A DNA stretch of 64,000 nt from Colwellia sp. MB3u-45 (GCF_014077005.1 NZ_JACGVC010000033.1:1-64000); one strand, 5' to 3'. Counted from the first letter of the stretch, positions 1 to 8,990 are shown. Numbers and translations are program-made. The notes: generated from the sequence alone by a model not told the origin.

Positions 1-34
1 TTTAATTTTTCAGTTAAAAAATAACAGTTAATTT

Positions 35-74
35 AAAAAAAAGCTCATAAGGATTGCCTTATGAGCTTTTTTAT
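35..74. terminator. Bidirectional rho-independent terminator
   Basis: A perfect 12-bp stem (41-52 pairing with 57-68) has a 4-nt loop (ATTG), with an A-run before it and a T-rich run after it, so it can act on either strand. It lies beyond the repeat array downstream of glnS. It may stop transcription from the gene to the left, which is outside the window, or minus-strand transcripts that run through the array. Confidence 0.85.
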
Positions 75-119
75 TTTTTATTACTTAATTTACTAACATC
101 GCGGATAACTATTTACTAA

Positions 120-650
120 GCTCCATGTAAGTTGAATTTCAGTCCATCACGTTAAATCAAATTTAACCATGCTCGCCACAAATGCCGATAAACAAAAATT
201 CCCGCGGCAGATCTGAGTTAACCCATCAGATTAACCACTGGCTAAACGTTTGACGGACTAAAGTCCGACCTACAAAAAAATCGCCACACGCTGCGCAATC
301 ACCCATAAATTTTATTTGGGCCTTTGTAGGTGCAATTTAACTGTACTCGCCACAAATGCCGATAAACAAATAATCGTTGCAGATCAGAGTTCATCCATCA
401 CGTTAACCAATGGCTAAACGTTTGACGGACTAAAGTCCGACCTACAAAACAATCGCCAAACGCTACGCAATCACCTGTAAGGTTTATGTTGGCATTTGTA
501 GGGTGGACTTCAGTCCATCAGGTTAAATGCAATTTAACCGTGCTCGCCACAAATGCCGATAAACAGATAACCGTTGCAGATCAGAGTTCATCCATCACGT
601 TAACCAATGGCTAAACGGTTGACGGACTAAAGTCCGACCTACAAAACAAT
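120..650. repeat. Paired-palindrome repeat array A, about three units
   Basis: Palindromic elements with the core CGGACTAAAGTCCG occur near 251, 423 and 621. They alternate with inverted partners of the type TGTAGGTTGGACTT..AGTCCATCA near 122-168 (degenerate) and 498-540. Each partner is followed by the small inverted repeat GTTAAAT(3 nt)ATTTAAC. The spacer word CTCGCCACAAATGCCG recurs at about 172, 346 and 542, which gives periods of roughly 174 and 196 bp. The copy at 324-342 is internally deleted: TGTAGG runs straight into TGCAATTTAAC. The array sits just downstream of the glnS 3' end. I see no gene in 1-733. Confidence 0.85.
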
Positions 651-733
651 CGCCCTTTAAGAATATACTTTATAACCTAACAACCCGGTTCTTGAGCAGA
701 GCCATTTATTAATAGCTAAATAGTAACTAACCA

Positions 734-2416
734 CTAGTCAGAAATTTTTGCCCAGGTATCACGTAAACCTACCGTACGGTTAAATACTAACTTACCTTGT
801 TCTGCATCCTGTGCTGATATCTTATTGTCTAAACAGAAGTAACCTTGGCGCTCGAACTGAAATGCTTGCTCAGGCTTCGCCGTTGCCAAATATGGCTCTA
901 CTTTCGCGTTAGTAATAATAGTCAAGGAATCAGGGTTCATTACACTGTGAAAGTCTTCTGCTGCACCTGGATTTGGTACAGAAAACAAACGCTCATACAA
1001 ACAAATTTCTGCATCAAGACTTTGCGCTGCCGCAACCCAATGAATAACACCTTTAGGCTTAGTGCCATCAGTGGGATTTTTACCTAAAGTTTCGCTGTCA
1101 TATTGGCAATAAACTGTCGTTACCTTGCCGTCTTCATCTTTATCGCAACGCGTGGCGGTTACTACATAAGCACCACGTAAACGTACTGCTTTGTCTAGCA
1201 CTAAACGTTTATATTTTTTATTAGCTTCTTCACGAAAATCTTCCGCTTCAATGTAAAGCTCTTTAGCAAATGGCACAATACGTGAACCAAAGCTCTCATC
1301 GCTAGGATGATTTTTAACATTAAGGTTTTCAACTGTATCAGCAGGATAGTTTTCAATGACTAACTTAATCGGGTCAAGCACTGCCATAGCACGTGGGGCA
1401 TTGTCATTTAAGTCTTCACGAATACAAGCTTCTAAAACGCTCATTTCAACCGTGTTATCCATTTTCGTTACGCCAATGCGCTTAGCAAATTCACGTAACG
1501 AGCCAGGCGTAAAACCTTTACGACGAAAACCAGCGATGGTCGGCATACGAGGATCATCCCAACCACTGACTAATTTCTCTTCCACAAGGTTGTTTAGCTT
1601 GCGTTTACTCATCACGGTATATTCGAGATTTAAGCGTGAAAACTCATATTGACGAGGGGTAGTTTCAATTGAAATATTATCGATAACCCAATCATACAAA
1701 CGACGATTGTCTTGAAATTCTAGCGTACATATTGAATGCGTAATGCCTTCAATGGCGTCTGAAATACAATGAGTAAAATCGTACATGGGATAAATGCACC
1801 ACTTATCACCGGTTTGATGATGATGAGCAAATTTAACCCGATAAATAATAGGATCACGCATGCACATGAAGCTTGACGCCATGTCGATTTTAGCGCGCAG
1901 CGCACACTGTCCTTCTTTGAAATCACCTGCTTTCATTTTTTCAAATAAAGCCAAGTTCTCTTCAACTGAAGTTGCACGATAAGGGCTGTTTTTTCCAGCT
2001 TGCTTTAATGTGCCACGATATTCACGTGTTTCTTCAGCATTTAAAAAACAAACGTAGGCTAAACCTTTTTCGATAAGCTCAACGGCATAACCATATAAAC
2101 GATCAAAATAATCTGAAGAATAATGAATATCACCGGCCCATTCAAAACCTAACCATTTAACGTCTGCTTGAATAGAATTTACATAATCAATATCTTCTTT
2201 TTCAGGGTTAGTGTCATCAAAACGCAAGTTACATAAACCTTGGTAATCTTGAGCAATACCAAAGTTTAAACAAATTGATTTCGCATGACCTATGTGTAAA
2301 TAACCATTTGGCTCAGGTGGAAAACGAGTTTGTACTTGGCTATGCTTGCCACTAGCAAGATCGGCATCAATAATTTGACGAATAAAATTTGTTGGACGGT
2401 TTTCTACTTCCGACAT
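734..2416 (-). CDS. glnS: Glutaminyl-tRNA synthetase
   Basis: This class I aminoacyl-tRNA synthetase charges tRNA-Gln with glutamine in the cytoplasm. At 560 residues it is close to the E. coli enzyme. The class I signature HIGH is at residues 41-44 within [12 protein letters not shown], and the KMSKS-type loop is MSKRK at 269-273. The anticodon-binding beta-barrel region occupies roughly 340-550. The ATG has an AGGGG-like ribosome site about 8 nt upstream. The gene stands alone, divergent from the alpha/beta hydrolase gene. A 14-bp palindrome at 2497-2510 lies in the shared upstream region. No terminator is visible right after the stop; repeat array A follows instead. Assignment is firm from full-length similarity. 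Confidence 0.97.
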   Translation of the reverse strand: MSEVENRPTNFIRQIIDADLASGKHSQVQTRFPPEPNGYLHIGHAKSICLNFGIAQDYQGLCNLRFDDTNPEKEDIDYVNSIQADVKWLGFEWAGDIHYSSDYFDRLYGYAVELIEKGLAYVCFLNAEETREYRGTLKQAGKNSPYRATSVEENLALFEKMKAGDFKEGQCALRAKIDMASSFMCMRDPIIYRVKFAHHHQTGDKWCIYPMYDFTHCISDAIEGITHSICTLEFQDNRRLYDWVIDNISIETTPRQYEFSRLNLEYTVMSKRKLNNLVEEKLVSGWDDPRMPTIAGFRRKGFTPGSLREFAKRIGVTKMDNTVEMSVLEACIREDLNDNAPRAMAVLDPIKLVIENYPADTVENLNVKNHPSDESFGSRIVPFAKELYIEAEDFREEANKKYKRLVLDKAVRLRGAYVVTATRCDKDEDGKVTTVYCQYDSETLGKNPTDGTKPKGVIHWVAAAQSLDAEICLYERLFSVPNPGAAEDFHSVMNPDSLTIITNAKVEPYLATAKPEQAFQFERQGYFCLDNKISAQDAEQGKLVFNRTVGLRDTWAKISD

Positions 2417-2496
2417 CCACAGAACCCCTAAAAAATAAAGTTTAAATAATATAATTAACGATATTATATCAATAGAATTAACCAGAGCCCACCTAA

Positions 2497-2510
2497 AGAA
2501 TATATATTCT
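2497..2510. promoter_or_regulatory. Perfect 14-bp palindrome in the divergent glnS/hydrolase promoter region
   Basis: AGAATATATATTCT is a perfect self-complementary word in the 286-bp gap between two divergent genes. That is a plausible operator position, but AT-rich palindromes also arise by chance. No regulator is assigned. Confidence 0.3.
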
Positions 2511-2702
2511 GTGATGAAAGGGAAATATAATCGAACTTGTCCACTTAAAGGATGATTTTCACCCTAGCTCTCACTTAGTTAACACCAAGGCTTATACCCT
2601 GCTTAATATCATCAAAAGTGTAATACCTAGGCAAAATACATTCACATCCGATCAGTATGTTGCTATGTTATTTACAATTCTCCTTTATCGTTAACAATAT
2701 TA

Positions 2703-3647
2703 ATGTCTGAATGCTCATCTTTTGAAACAATGCTTTCATCTAACAGTTTACTACTTGAAAATACTCAACAATGGCAACAAAAATCTAACAGCGCAATGAC
2801 AGTAAATGGTTATTATCGCGCGGGTGCTAAAGACGCTAAACGTATTCACTTGTTACACGGCACTGGCTTTTCAGCCATGACCTTAGCCGCCATGGCATCA
2901 CAATTACCCAAAGACTGGTCAATTTGGTTAACCGATGTACCCGGTCATGGCTATTCAACACAGCCAACTACGCACATGCCCAACTGGCAAAAAATGGCCA
3001 ATACCATCGCTGATGCCATTTATCTTCAGGCTAATGTTAAAGAAAATGGTCCTTTGGTGGGTATTGGACATTCAATGGGCGGTGTTATAACGCTACTAGC
3101 CGCCGTTAAATATCCAGATTTATTCAGCGAAATTATTTTACTCGATCCCGTGTTATTTCAAACTGAAATGATTATAGCGCAGCAACTCATGCGGGCAACT
3201 GGCGCATGGCGGAGAAGCTCATTAGTCAAATCGGTCGCTAATCGCACAGCAATATGGCCAAGCTTGACTAATATGAAAGAAAATATTGCTGGCAAATCTT
3301 TTTATAAAGCTTGGCATCCCCAAGTAATAAGTGATTATTGCGAGTTTTCTACTCATGTTAGTCATCAAGACTCAGTAACGCTCAGTTGTCAGCCAAGTTG
3401 GGAAGCGTCAATTTTTGGCTCTTATCCAAAGGGACTCTGGCGAGCGATATACAATATAAAGATACCCGTAGAGATATTAATGGCTAATAAAAGTTATTTC
3501 TTTATTCCAAAAGCAGTTAAAAGAGCAGCAAAAATCAATAAAAATATTCAATGGCAAAAATTTGGCCGACATCACTGTTTTCCTATGGAGCAGCCCTTAG
3601 AAACAGCAAAAGTTATTACTGATTTAATAACCTCAAAACACGGGTAG
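2703..3647 (+). CDS. Alpha/beta hydrolase
   Basis: A 314-residue protein of the alpha/beta-hydrolase fold. The oxyanion-type HGTG is at residues 52-55, the nucleophile elbow GHSMG at 122-126 puts the serine at 124, and a late GRHHCFPMEQP segment provides the catalytic histidine (290 or 291). The acid is probably in the LLDP region near 148 or in the C-terminal third. There is no signal peptide, so it is probably cytoplasmic. The overall pattern resembles BioH/MhpC-type esterases and C-C hydrolases, but the substrate cannot be read from sequence. No good Shine-Dalgarno precedes the ATG. It stands alone, divergent from glnS. Confidence 0.85.
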   Translation: MSECSSFETMLSSNSLLLENTQQWQQKSNSAMTVNGYYRAGAKDAKRIHLLHGTGFSAMTLAAMASQLPKDWSIWLTDVPGHGYSTQPTTHMPNWQKMANTIADAIYLQANVKENGPLVGIGHSMGGVITLLAAVKYPDLFSEIILLDPVLFQTEMIIAQQLMRATGAWRRSSLVKSVANRTAIWPSLTNMKENIAGKSFYKAWHPQVISDYCEFSTHVSHQDSVTLSCQPSWEASIFGSYPKGLWRAIYNIKIPVEILMANKSYFFIPKAVKRAAKINKNIQWQKFGRHHCFPMEQPLETAKVITDLITSKHG

Positions 3648-3681
3648 TTAACTTATTATCTTGCCTAATTTTTTCAATAGC

Positions 3682-3730
3682 TTAAGTGACAAAAATATAT
3701 TTTGAAGATATCATCTTTGTGGTCACTTAA
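3682..3730. promoter_or_regulatory. Nested inverted repeat upstream of the TonB-domain gene
   Basis: TTAAGTGAC at 3682-3690 is complementary to GTCACTTAA at 3722-3730. A smaller pair, AAGAT/ATCTT (3705-3709 and 3713-3717), is nested between them. The structure lies after the hydrolase stop and about 30 bp before the next start codon. It could be a weak terminator or an operator. No T-run follows. Confidence 0.35.
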
Positions 3731-3760
3731 CTTATATTATATATATACACGGATGTTCAA

Positions 3761-4798
3761 ATGAAAAAAATTATTATTAAGTTCTTACCCGCCCTCTTAC
3801 TTTGCAACAGCGCAGCCGCTATAGAGCTTTCTCAGCTTTTAAGTACCTCAACTGAACCCACGCCCAAAATTAGAGTTGAACCTAAATACCCAATTTCTGC
3901 TGCACGTAACGGTCGTGAAGGTTGGGCTACATTTAGCTTTGTCATCGAAAAAGATGGTAGTGTTTCCAACGTGATCACGCAAGAAACATCAGGCAGTAAA
4001 GATATTACCTTAGCGGCTAAAAAAGCAGTCATGAAGTGGCAGTATCAGCCAGCCATTGAAAATGGTGAACCAATACAGCAATGTGTTAATAGTGTGCAAT
4101 TTGATTTTAGAATGCATAAAAATGGCACTAAAAAGGTCACCCGCCGATTTAACAGTTTGTATCACAAAACGAAAGCTGCCTTAGCAGAAAAGGATTATGT
4201 AAAAACAAAAGCGCTGCTGAGTAAGTTTACAAAGATAGAGTACATGCATTTATCAGAGCATAATTTCTTGCAATTATTAAATGCCGAATACGCAAAAGCG
4301 ATAGGCAACGATGCTATGCAACTTGCTCATTTGAAAAAAATAAAAATTGCCACTGATGATAAAAATACTGAATACGAATTATCATTATTAGCTCAACGCT
4401 TTGTATTAGAACTCCAGCTAAATAAATTTAAAAATGCTTATGACATTTATAAAAGAATTGAAAAAAATTCCGTTGCAAAACCTTATTTAGCACATTATCA
4501 AGCATTGATTAAACAAGTTGATGAATTTATTCATTCAGAGAAAGAACTTATTGTTGACGCCGATATTCGCAGTGATGACTACTGGCATTATGCCTTAGTA
4601 CGAAATGAATTTACCCTGACCAACATCAAGGGTAAGTTAAACAAAATTGATATTCGTTGTGCTAATAAACGTCATGTTTACTCCATTGAAAACAATAATA
4701 CTTGGAAAATACCCGACGCTTGGCAACAATGTCATGTCTTTATTTTTGGCGAAAACAATACCAAATTTAACTTGATTGAGCATCCATTTAAAGTCTAA
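3761..4798 (+). CDS. TonB C-terminal domain protein, periplasmic
   Basis: A 345-residue secreted protein. A signal peptide ends near residue 20 (SAAA). A TonB C-terminal domain follows at about 37-117: PKYPISAARNGREGWATFSF, then a VSN segment, then WQYQPA. The remaining 230 residues are helical, with TPR-like character but no motif I can name. Classical TonB has an N-terminal membrane anchor and a proline-rich linker. Both are missing here, so this is probably not the energy transducer for outer-membrane receptors but one of the small TonB-domain proteins common in Alteromonadales. ExbB and ExbD are not nearby. The gene is monocistronic. Its precise role is unknown. Confidence 0.7.
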   Translation: MKKIIIKFLPALLLCNSAAAIELSQLLSTSTEPTPKIRVEPKYPISAARNGREGWATFSFVIEKDGSVSNVITQETSGSKDITLAAKKAVMKWQYQPAIENGEPIQQCVNSVQFDFRMHKNGTKKVTRRFNSLYHKTKAALAEKDYVKTKALLSKFTKIEYMHLSEHNFLQLLNAEYAKAIGNDAMQLAHLKKIKIATDDKNTEYELSLLAQRFVLELQLNKFKNAYDIYKRIEKNSVAKPYLAHYQALIKQVDEFIHSEKELIVDADIRSDDYWHYALVRNEFTLTNIKGKLNKIDIRCANKRHVYSIENNNTWKIPDAWQQCHVFIFGENNTKFNLIEHPFKV

Positions 4799-4800
4799 GT

Positions 4801-4965
4801 AAAATCAATACAGCTAGCGATGTTTTTGACATGGTTAGCTTATACGTGAACAAGCAATGTTGGATTACATCATCTAGCATTAACGGTAAAGGCCCAAGTA
4901 TACATATGATGATTCGTGAGCCTAGCGGTAATCGCATCGAGTTTGCCTATAGCCCAGCAAAATAA
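4801..4965 (+). pseudogene. Remnant of a glyoxalase/VOC-family protein (C-terminal end only)
   Basis: The frame ending at TAA 4963-4965 reads NGKGPSIHMMIREPSGNRIEF near its end. That matches the closing strand of vicinal-oxygen-chelate proteins, which typically end in a D-P-x-G-N-x-(I/L)-E-(F/L) segment. Only about 44 codons remain from the ATG at 4831, against 120-150 for a working domain, and the frame continues upstream without any VOC N-terminus. I read it as the 3' stump of a decayed gene. A short expressed peptide cannot be excluded. Confidence 0.5.
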
Positions 4966-5000
4966 AAGTAACACCAACAGAGTATTCAAATTTTTTAAAC

Positions 5001-5030
5001 AAAAAAAGCGCAGATCATCTGCGCTTTTTA
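5001..5030. terminator. Rho-independent terminator for the DUF4136 gene (bidirectional)
   Basis: The stem AAAAAGCGCAGA / TCTGCGCTTTTT has a 3-nt loop (TCA) and is A- and T-flanked on both sides. It lies about 40 bp past the minus-strand DUF4136 stop and just past the glyoxalase remnant on the plus strand. Confidence 0.85.
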
Positions 5031-5067
5031 AAGAAGTTATTCGTTGCTAAGTGCTAAGTAAGGTTAA

Positions 5068-5622
5068 CTAAAACTGAGCAACAACCTGTTCAATAACCAT
5101 TTTAATGGCTTTACTTGGGTTGTCTTGTTCAGACGACTTAATGCGCTTAACTGCCCATCCGTGCCATACCGGTTGGTGACTTTTGACATCATATACATCT
5201 ATTGCCAACTTTCCTTCAGTAATATTTCGCACGCGCGTGTCAGTACCCATGCCGCCGTAAAAACGACTGCCCCACATAAAGCTGGTGCGATACATCACGG
5301 GTAAAGAATCAACTTTTACTTTATCTCGACTACCCATGGTATATGAAATGGTGAAGTCAGCCTGCTCTACATCATTAACTAACTGATAGCCTTTAGCGAT
5401 GAAAGCTTGTTCAATGGCATTATCAATTCTGACTTTCATCACAGGGTTAGCATCAACAGACTCCGCTAATATCTTGCTCTTGTTCAGCCAAGCAAATGTT
5501 TTATAATCTGTTGTAGTAATCTCACTATTACGATCAAAGTCAACTCTAGCTTGCTGGTTTGATACACAGCCAGCCATTGCACCAACAAGTGCTAACATTA
5601 TGATTAGTTTATTTTTTAACAT
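5068..5622 (-). CDS. DUF4136 lipoprotein
   Basis: A 184-residue outer-membrane-type lipoprotein. A short n-region (MLKNK) and hydrophobic stretch lead to a lipobox ending AMAGC, with Cys19 as the lipidated residue. The mature part carries the DUF4136 pattern: a YKTFAWLN segment after the anchor, and a C-terminal Ala-x-x-x-Val-x-Lys-Ile region typical of the family. An in-frame ATG four codons upstream overlaps the AAGGA ribosome site, so I prefer the internal ATG at 5622. Function is unknown; family members are often linked to envelope stress. A strong terminator follows the gene. Confidence 0.8.
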   Translation of the reverse strand: MLKNKLIIMLALVGAMAGCVSNQQARVDFDRNSEITTTDYKTFAWLNKSKILAESVDANPVMKVRIDNAIEQAFIAKGYQLVNDVEQADFTISYTMGSRDKVKVDSLPVMYRTSFMWGSRFYGGMGTDTRVRNITEGKLAIDVYDVKSHQPVWHGWAVKRIKSSEQDNPSKAIKMVIEQVVAQF

Positions 5623-5901
5623 AAATCCTTCCAAATAACTTTGATGTATTTAAAACTTAAGATACAGCCTATCATAAAAATGTTAGTCCGCTGCTGAAAA
5701 ATGTCATTACATTACTCTACTTACATAATAATAAAAAATAACCACTAATAACAGATCACTTACCAATAAAATTATTAATTTAACGATAAAGTATAGATAA
5801 AAAAATAATAGTATTTTAATAACTCAACCTAACTATTAATACCCGTTTTTTTAATTAGTTGCTCTACTTTGTATCCAGGAACAACAGCTAAACACAAGGC
5901 G

Positions 5902-5938
5902 TTTATTTAATAACTCGTTGTTCTAATTATTAAATAAA
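5902..5938. other. AT-rich 12-bp inverted repeat in the ilv upstream gap
   Basis: The arms 5902-5913 and 5927-5938 are perfectly complementary (TTTATTTAATAA / TTATTAAATAAA) around a 13-nt spacer. It lies about 200 bp upstream of the ilv promoter in the 500-bp gap 5635-6136, which otherwise shows no gene. It could be an upstream site for a bending protein. No T-run follows, so a terminator is less likely. Confidence 0.35.
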
Positions 5939-6136
5939 TAACGCGCTAATAGGTTGTTTTAACGATGAGAAATAATCATAAAATTAGTGAGATTGCTATC
6001 AGTAACCTTGCACTATTAAGCAACGCAAACCTAATTATATGGCCAGATTAATTACAAATTAATGACCAAGTTTTATTTGTAATTCGTAAAAGTAGTAAAT
6101 ATTTATCAGAAATAATCAGAAATTATGAACTTTACA

Positions 6137-6165
6137 TTGACACATCTAGACAAACCCCTTAAAAC
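6137..6165 (+). promoter_or_regulatory. Sigma-70 promoter for the ilvIH leader transcript
   Basis: A perfect -35 hexamer TTGACA (6137-6142) is followed after 17 bp by TAAAAC (6160-6165, four of six consensus bases). The predicted start near 6172 would give a leader RNA of about 230 nt ahead of the synthase gene, with the leader peptide starting about 30 nt in. This fits an attenuator transcript. Confidence 0.7.
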
Positions 6166-6200
6166 TGTAGTCATTACTTTTTACACAAATAATTTTTAAC

Positions 6201-6281
6201 ATGAACTTCGTCAATACGCTACTATCTCTCCTCATTCTCGTCTTGGTCTCAAAACCAAAGCGTGGGCGATATTGTGTGTAA
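6201..6281 (+). CDS. ilv operon leader peptide, 26 residues rich in Leu/Val/Ile
   Basis: A 27-codon frame starts at ATG 6201 and stops at TAA 6279-6281. Residues 7-16 read LLSLLILVLV, so nine of ten consecutive codons specify leucine, isoleucine or valine, the end products of the pathway. The C-terminus is basic (KPKRGR). The frame lies between the promoter and an attenuator-type terminator, 122 nt before the acetolactate synthase gene. Ribosome stalling at these codons when charged Leu, Val or Ile tRNA is scarce would expose RNA that blocks termination. The ribosome site before the ATG is weak. Confidence 0.82.
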   Translation: MNFVNTLLSLLILVLVSKPKRGRYCV

Positions 6282-6342
6282 AAATAAAGTAAAAAAAATA
6301 ACAACAATAAACCCTCGCTCTGAAAAGAACGGGGGTTTTTTT
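6216..6342 (+). promoter_or_regulatory. Ribosome-mediated attenuator of the ilvIH operon
   Basis: The terminator is a 9-bp stem, 6309-6317 pairing with 6330-6338, with one G-U pair. It extends through TCT/AGA to a GAAA loop and is followed by a seven-T run. An antiterminator is available: AGCGTGGG (6259-6266) pairs with CCCTCGCT (6312-6319), seven of eight positions, which uses up the left terminator arm. The alternative protector pairing is ACGCT (6216-6220) with AGCGT (6259-6263), spanning the Leu/Val/Ile codons. A small hairpin, TTGGT/ACCAA (6243-6247 and 6254-6258), overlaps the Val codons. All four regions of a classical attenuator are present. Confidence 0.75.
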
Positions 6343-6403
6343 ATCGCTATTTATTTCAATTGATATTATTAACAACAGATTTTTTTTATTATAGGAATTA
6401 CAT

Positions 6404-8128
6404 ATGACAAAAGAGCAATTCTCAGGTGCCGAACTAGTGGTGAAAACCCTAGCAGCACTTAAGGTAAAATATTTATTTGGCTATCCCGGAGGTACTGTAT
6501 TAGATATTTATGATGCACTCTTTCGACAAGATGATGTTGAGCACATTCTTGTGCGCCATGAACAGGCTGCTACTCACATGGCAGACGGTTTTGCCCGCGC
6601 TACCGGTGAAGTAGGCTTTGTATTAGCTACATCAGGGCCAGGTGCTACTAATTGTATTACCGGCATTGCAACCGCGTATATGGACTCTATTCCTATGGTG
6701 GTACTTTCAGGCCAAGTGCCTACCGGACTGATTGGAGACGACGCCTTTCAAGAAACCGATATTGTTGGTTGCTCTCGCCCAATAGTAAAGCATAGCTTCA
6801 ACTGTCGAAGTGTTGTCGACATACCTAACATTATTGCAAAAGCATTTTATATTGCCAGTACCGGTCGACCAGGTCCTGTGGTTATCGAGCTACCTAAAGA
6901 TATTTTAATGCCACAACACACTGCAGAGTTTAAATTCAGCGCTGAAGTGAACATGCGCTCTTACAATCCAAACGTGAAAGGCCATCACCGTCAAATTAAG
7001 AAGGCGGTACAGGCAATAAGCCAAGCAAAACGTCTTGTGGTTTATGCTGGCGGCGGCGTAATCATAGCGAATGCAGCAGAGTTACTGACTGAATTAGTTG
7101 AAAAACTTAACGCACCTGTGACCAATACTTTAATGGGATTGGGTGCTATATCAGGTTTACATGAAAACTTTATTGGTATGTTAGGCATGCATGGTAGCTT
7201 AGAAGCGAATAGAGCCATGGCAAATGCCGATGTTATTCTCGCTTTAGGGGCAAGGTTTGATGACCGTGTTACTAACAATGTGAAGAAATTTTGTCCAGAT
7301 GCCACCATTGTGCATGTTGATATTGATCCCACCTCGATATCTAAAACTATTAATGCTCATATCCCTGTTGTTGGCTTACTTGATATTGTGATTAAACAGT
7401 TGCTTGTTGAACTGGAAGAAAAGCAATTTAGTGTTAACAAAGAAGAAAACCAAACATGGTGGCAACAAATTGCACAATGGCGAGCAGTTAAAAGCTTTAG
7501 CTACGAACAAACTGATGGCGTAATAAAACCACAGCGTGTTATTGAATCCATGTATAAGGCAACACAAGGTGATGCCTACGTATGTTCTGATGTTGGACAG
7601 CACCAAATGTTTGCCGCGCAATACTATCCGTATGCGAAGCCACGTCAGTGGATAAATTCAGGTGGTCTAGGCACTATGGGCTTTGGCTTACCTGCTGCAA
7701 TGGGCGTAAAACTAGCCTTTCCTGATAGCCATGTTATCTGTATTACCGGAGACGGTTCAATACAAATGAACATACAAGAGCTATCAACTTGTTTGCAGTA
7801 TAATTTATCTGTGGTCATTATCTCATTGAACAACCGCTCTTTAGGCATGGTGCGTCAATGGCAAGATATGGTCTATGGTGGACGTCATTCCTCTTCTTAT
7901 ATGGAATCTTTACCCGACTTTGTTAAATTGGCTGAGTCCTATGGACATGTAGGCATGCAAATTAATAAGCTTGATGAATTAGACGAAAAAATTCAAGAGG
8001 CTTTTGCGATTAAAAACCGACTGGTTTTTGTCGATGTACTCGTTGATGAAAATGAGCATGTCTATCCGATGCAAATACGTACTGGTGCTATTGATGAAAT
8101 GTGGATCAAAAAAGGAGTGAAAAGCTAA
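6404..8128 (+). CDS. ilvI: Acetolactate synthase III-type large subunit
   Basis: The ThDP-dependent catalytic subunit condenses two pyruvates to acetolactate, or pyruvate with 2-ketobutyrate, which is the first common step of valine, leucine and isoleucine synthesis. It has 574 residues, the length of E. coli IlvI. The cofactor-activating glutamate is E53 in [16 protein letters not shown]. The ThDP/Mg motif starts at GDG 449-451 and ends at an NN near 477. The FAD-region GARFDDRVT is intact. The start ATG follows an AGGA site. The stop overlaps the small-subunit start (TAATG). The leader peptide and attenuator upstream imply control by branched-chain aminoacyl-tRNA supply. The symbol follows similarity to IlvI; the regulation resembles ilvB or ilvG. 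Confidence 0.95.
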   Translation: MTKEQFSGAELVVKTLAALKVKYLFGYPGGTVLDIYDALFRQDDVEHILVRHEQAATHMADGFARATGEVGFVLATSGPGATNCITGIATAYMDSIPMVVLSGQVPTGLIGDDAFQETDIVGCSRPIVKHSFNCRSVVDIPNIIAKAFYIASTGRPGPVVIELPKDILMPQHTAEFKFSAEVNMRSYNPNVKGHHRQIKKAVQAISQAKRLVVYAGGGVIIANAAELLTELVEKLNAPVTNTLMGLGAISGLHENFIGMLGMHGSLEANRAMANADVILALGARFDDRVTNNVKKFCPDATIVHVDIDPTSISKTINAHIPVVGLLDIVIKQLLVELEEKQFSVNKEENQTWWQQIAQWRAVKSFSYEQTDGVIKPQRVIESMYKATQGDAYVCSDVGQHQMFAAQYYPYAKPRQWINSGGLGTMGFGLPAAMGVKLAFPDSHVICITGDGSIQMNIQELSTCLQYNLSVVIISLNNRSLGMVRQWQDMVYGGRHSSSYMESLPDFVKLAESYGHVGMQINKLDELDEKIQEAFAIKNRLVFVDVLVDENEHVYPMQIRTGAIDEMWIKKGVKS

Positions 8129-8628
8129 TGCGCAGAATCTTAGCCGTATTATTAGAGAACGAAGCAGGATCACTTTCACGTATTGTCGGGTTGTTTTCTC
8201 AACGAGCATTTAATATTGAAAGCTTAACCGTTGCCCCCACTGATGATGATAGCTTATCTCGTATCACTATTGTCACCAAAGGTAATGACAAAATACTTGA
8301 GCAAATAGTTAAACAAGTAAATAAACTTATCGATGTTATTAAAGTAACTGACTTAACCGAGCGAAGTCATGTCGAGCGTGAATTACTACTGATTAAAGTC
8401 TTGGCAATGAACGAAAAGTCACGCAGTGAAGTAAAACGTATAACTGATATCTTTAGAGGCTCTATCATTGATATTGGTAAGCAAGTTTACACCGTTCAAC
8501 TGACGGGTAATGCAGAGAAAATCAATGCTTTTATCTCCACACTCGCCAACGAAACAGAAATCATAGAATCAGTGAGATCTGGCTGTGTCGGTATTGCTCG
8601 CGGTGAAAAAGCATTGAGTGTGAAATAA
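8128..8628 (+). CDS. ilvH: Acetolactate synthase small regulatory subunit
   Basis: The regulatory partner of the preceding catalytic subunit; it confers valine feedback inhibition and raises activity. It has 166 residues from the ATG at 8128, which overlaps the last base of the large-subunit stop. A GGAG site 10 nt upstream supports this start over an in-frame upstream codon. The N-terminal ACT domain begins [20 protein letters not shown] and continues to SLTVAPTDD. The C-terminal domain with VKRITDIFRGSIIDI and YTVQLTG follows. It aligns end to end with E. coli IlvH. Cotranscribed and translationally coupled with ilvI. Confidence 0.95.
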   Translation: MRRILAVLLENEAGSLSRIVGLFSQRAFNIESLTVAPTDDDSLSRITIVTKGNDKILEQIVKQVNKLIDVIKVTDLTERSHVERELLLIKVLAMNEKSRSEVKRITDIFRGSIIDIGKQVYTVQLTGNAEKINAFISTLANETEIIESVRSGCVGIARGEKALSVK

Positions 8629-8664
8629 TAAGATACTTTGCTACATACACGATCTTAGGGGACT

Positions 8665-8703
8665 TTACATATCAAATATTTATATCAAATATTTGATATG
8701 TAA
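8665..8703. terminator. 17-bp perfect inverted repeat after ilvH
   Basis: The arms 8665-8681 and 8687-8703 are perfectly complementary (TTACATATCAAATATTT and its complement) with a 5-nt loop. It lies 37 bp past the ilvH stop, so it can form a long AT-rich hairpin at the transcript end. The downstream bases are AT-rich but lack a clean T-run. It may protect the 3' end or terminate weakly, or it may be a binding site. Confidence 0.5.
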
Positions 8704-8707
8704 TATA

Positions 8708-8820
8708 AAATTTAACTTGATGGACTAAAGTCCAACCTACATTGAACCTAAATAGACCCTACGAATGATCATGTAATCTTGGGCGATATTTTTTAGGTCG
8801 GACTTCATCCCGTAAACCCT
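8708..8820. repeat. Paired-palindrome repeat locus B, a single degenerate unit
   Basis: This is one copy of the dispersed family: TTGATGGACTAAAGTCCAAC followed by CTACA near 8717-8741, and an inverted partner AGGTCGGACTTCATCC near 8794-8810 whose palindrome has decayed. It lies between the convergent ilvH and DUF3466 genes. The rest of 8629-8990 holds the inverted repeat before it and a terminator after it. Confidence 0.7.
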
Positions 8821-8935
8821 TTAGGGAGCGCTCAATCTAATTAACCTACATAGGTCATAAATATTGTCTACATATCACCCAAATATGGCTTACGCGTGAA
8901 CATGTAGCATTGGGGAATTTTTTTAAGATTCAGAA

Positions 8936-8974
8936 CTAAAAAACCCGGTAACAAAATATGTTACCGGGTTTTTA
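8936..8974. terminator. Strong terminator of the rlmKL-uup-DUF3466 operon
   Basis: The stem AAAACCCGGTAAC / GTTACCGGGTTTT has a 7-nt loop and A/T runs on either side. It lies 17 bp past the minus-strand DUF3466 stop and is symmetric enough to also stop plus-strand transcription coming from ilvIH. Confidence 0.9.
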
Positions 8975-8990
8975 AAAAGCCTAGGCTTAT

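Noticed and set aside
5635-6136. Hidden gene in the 500-bp gap before the ilv promoter
   Set aside because: All frames are closed by frequent stops, the sequence is very AT-rich, and only an inverted repeat at 5902-5938 stands out.
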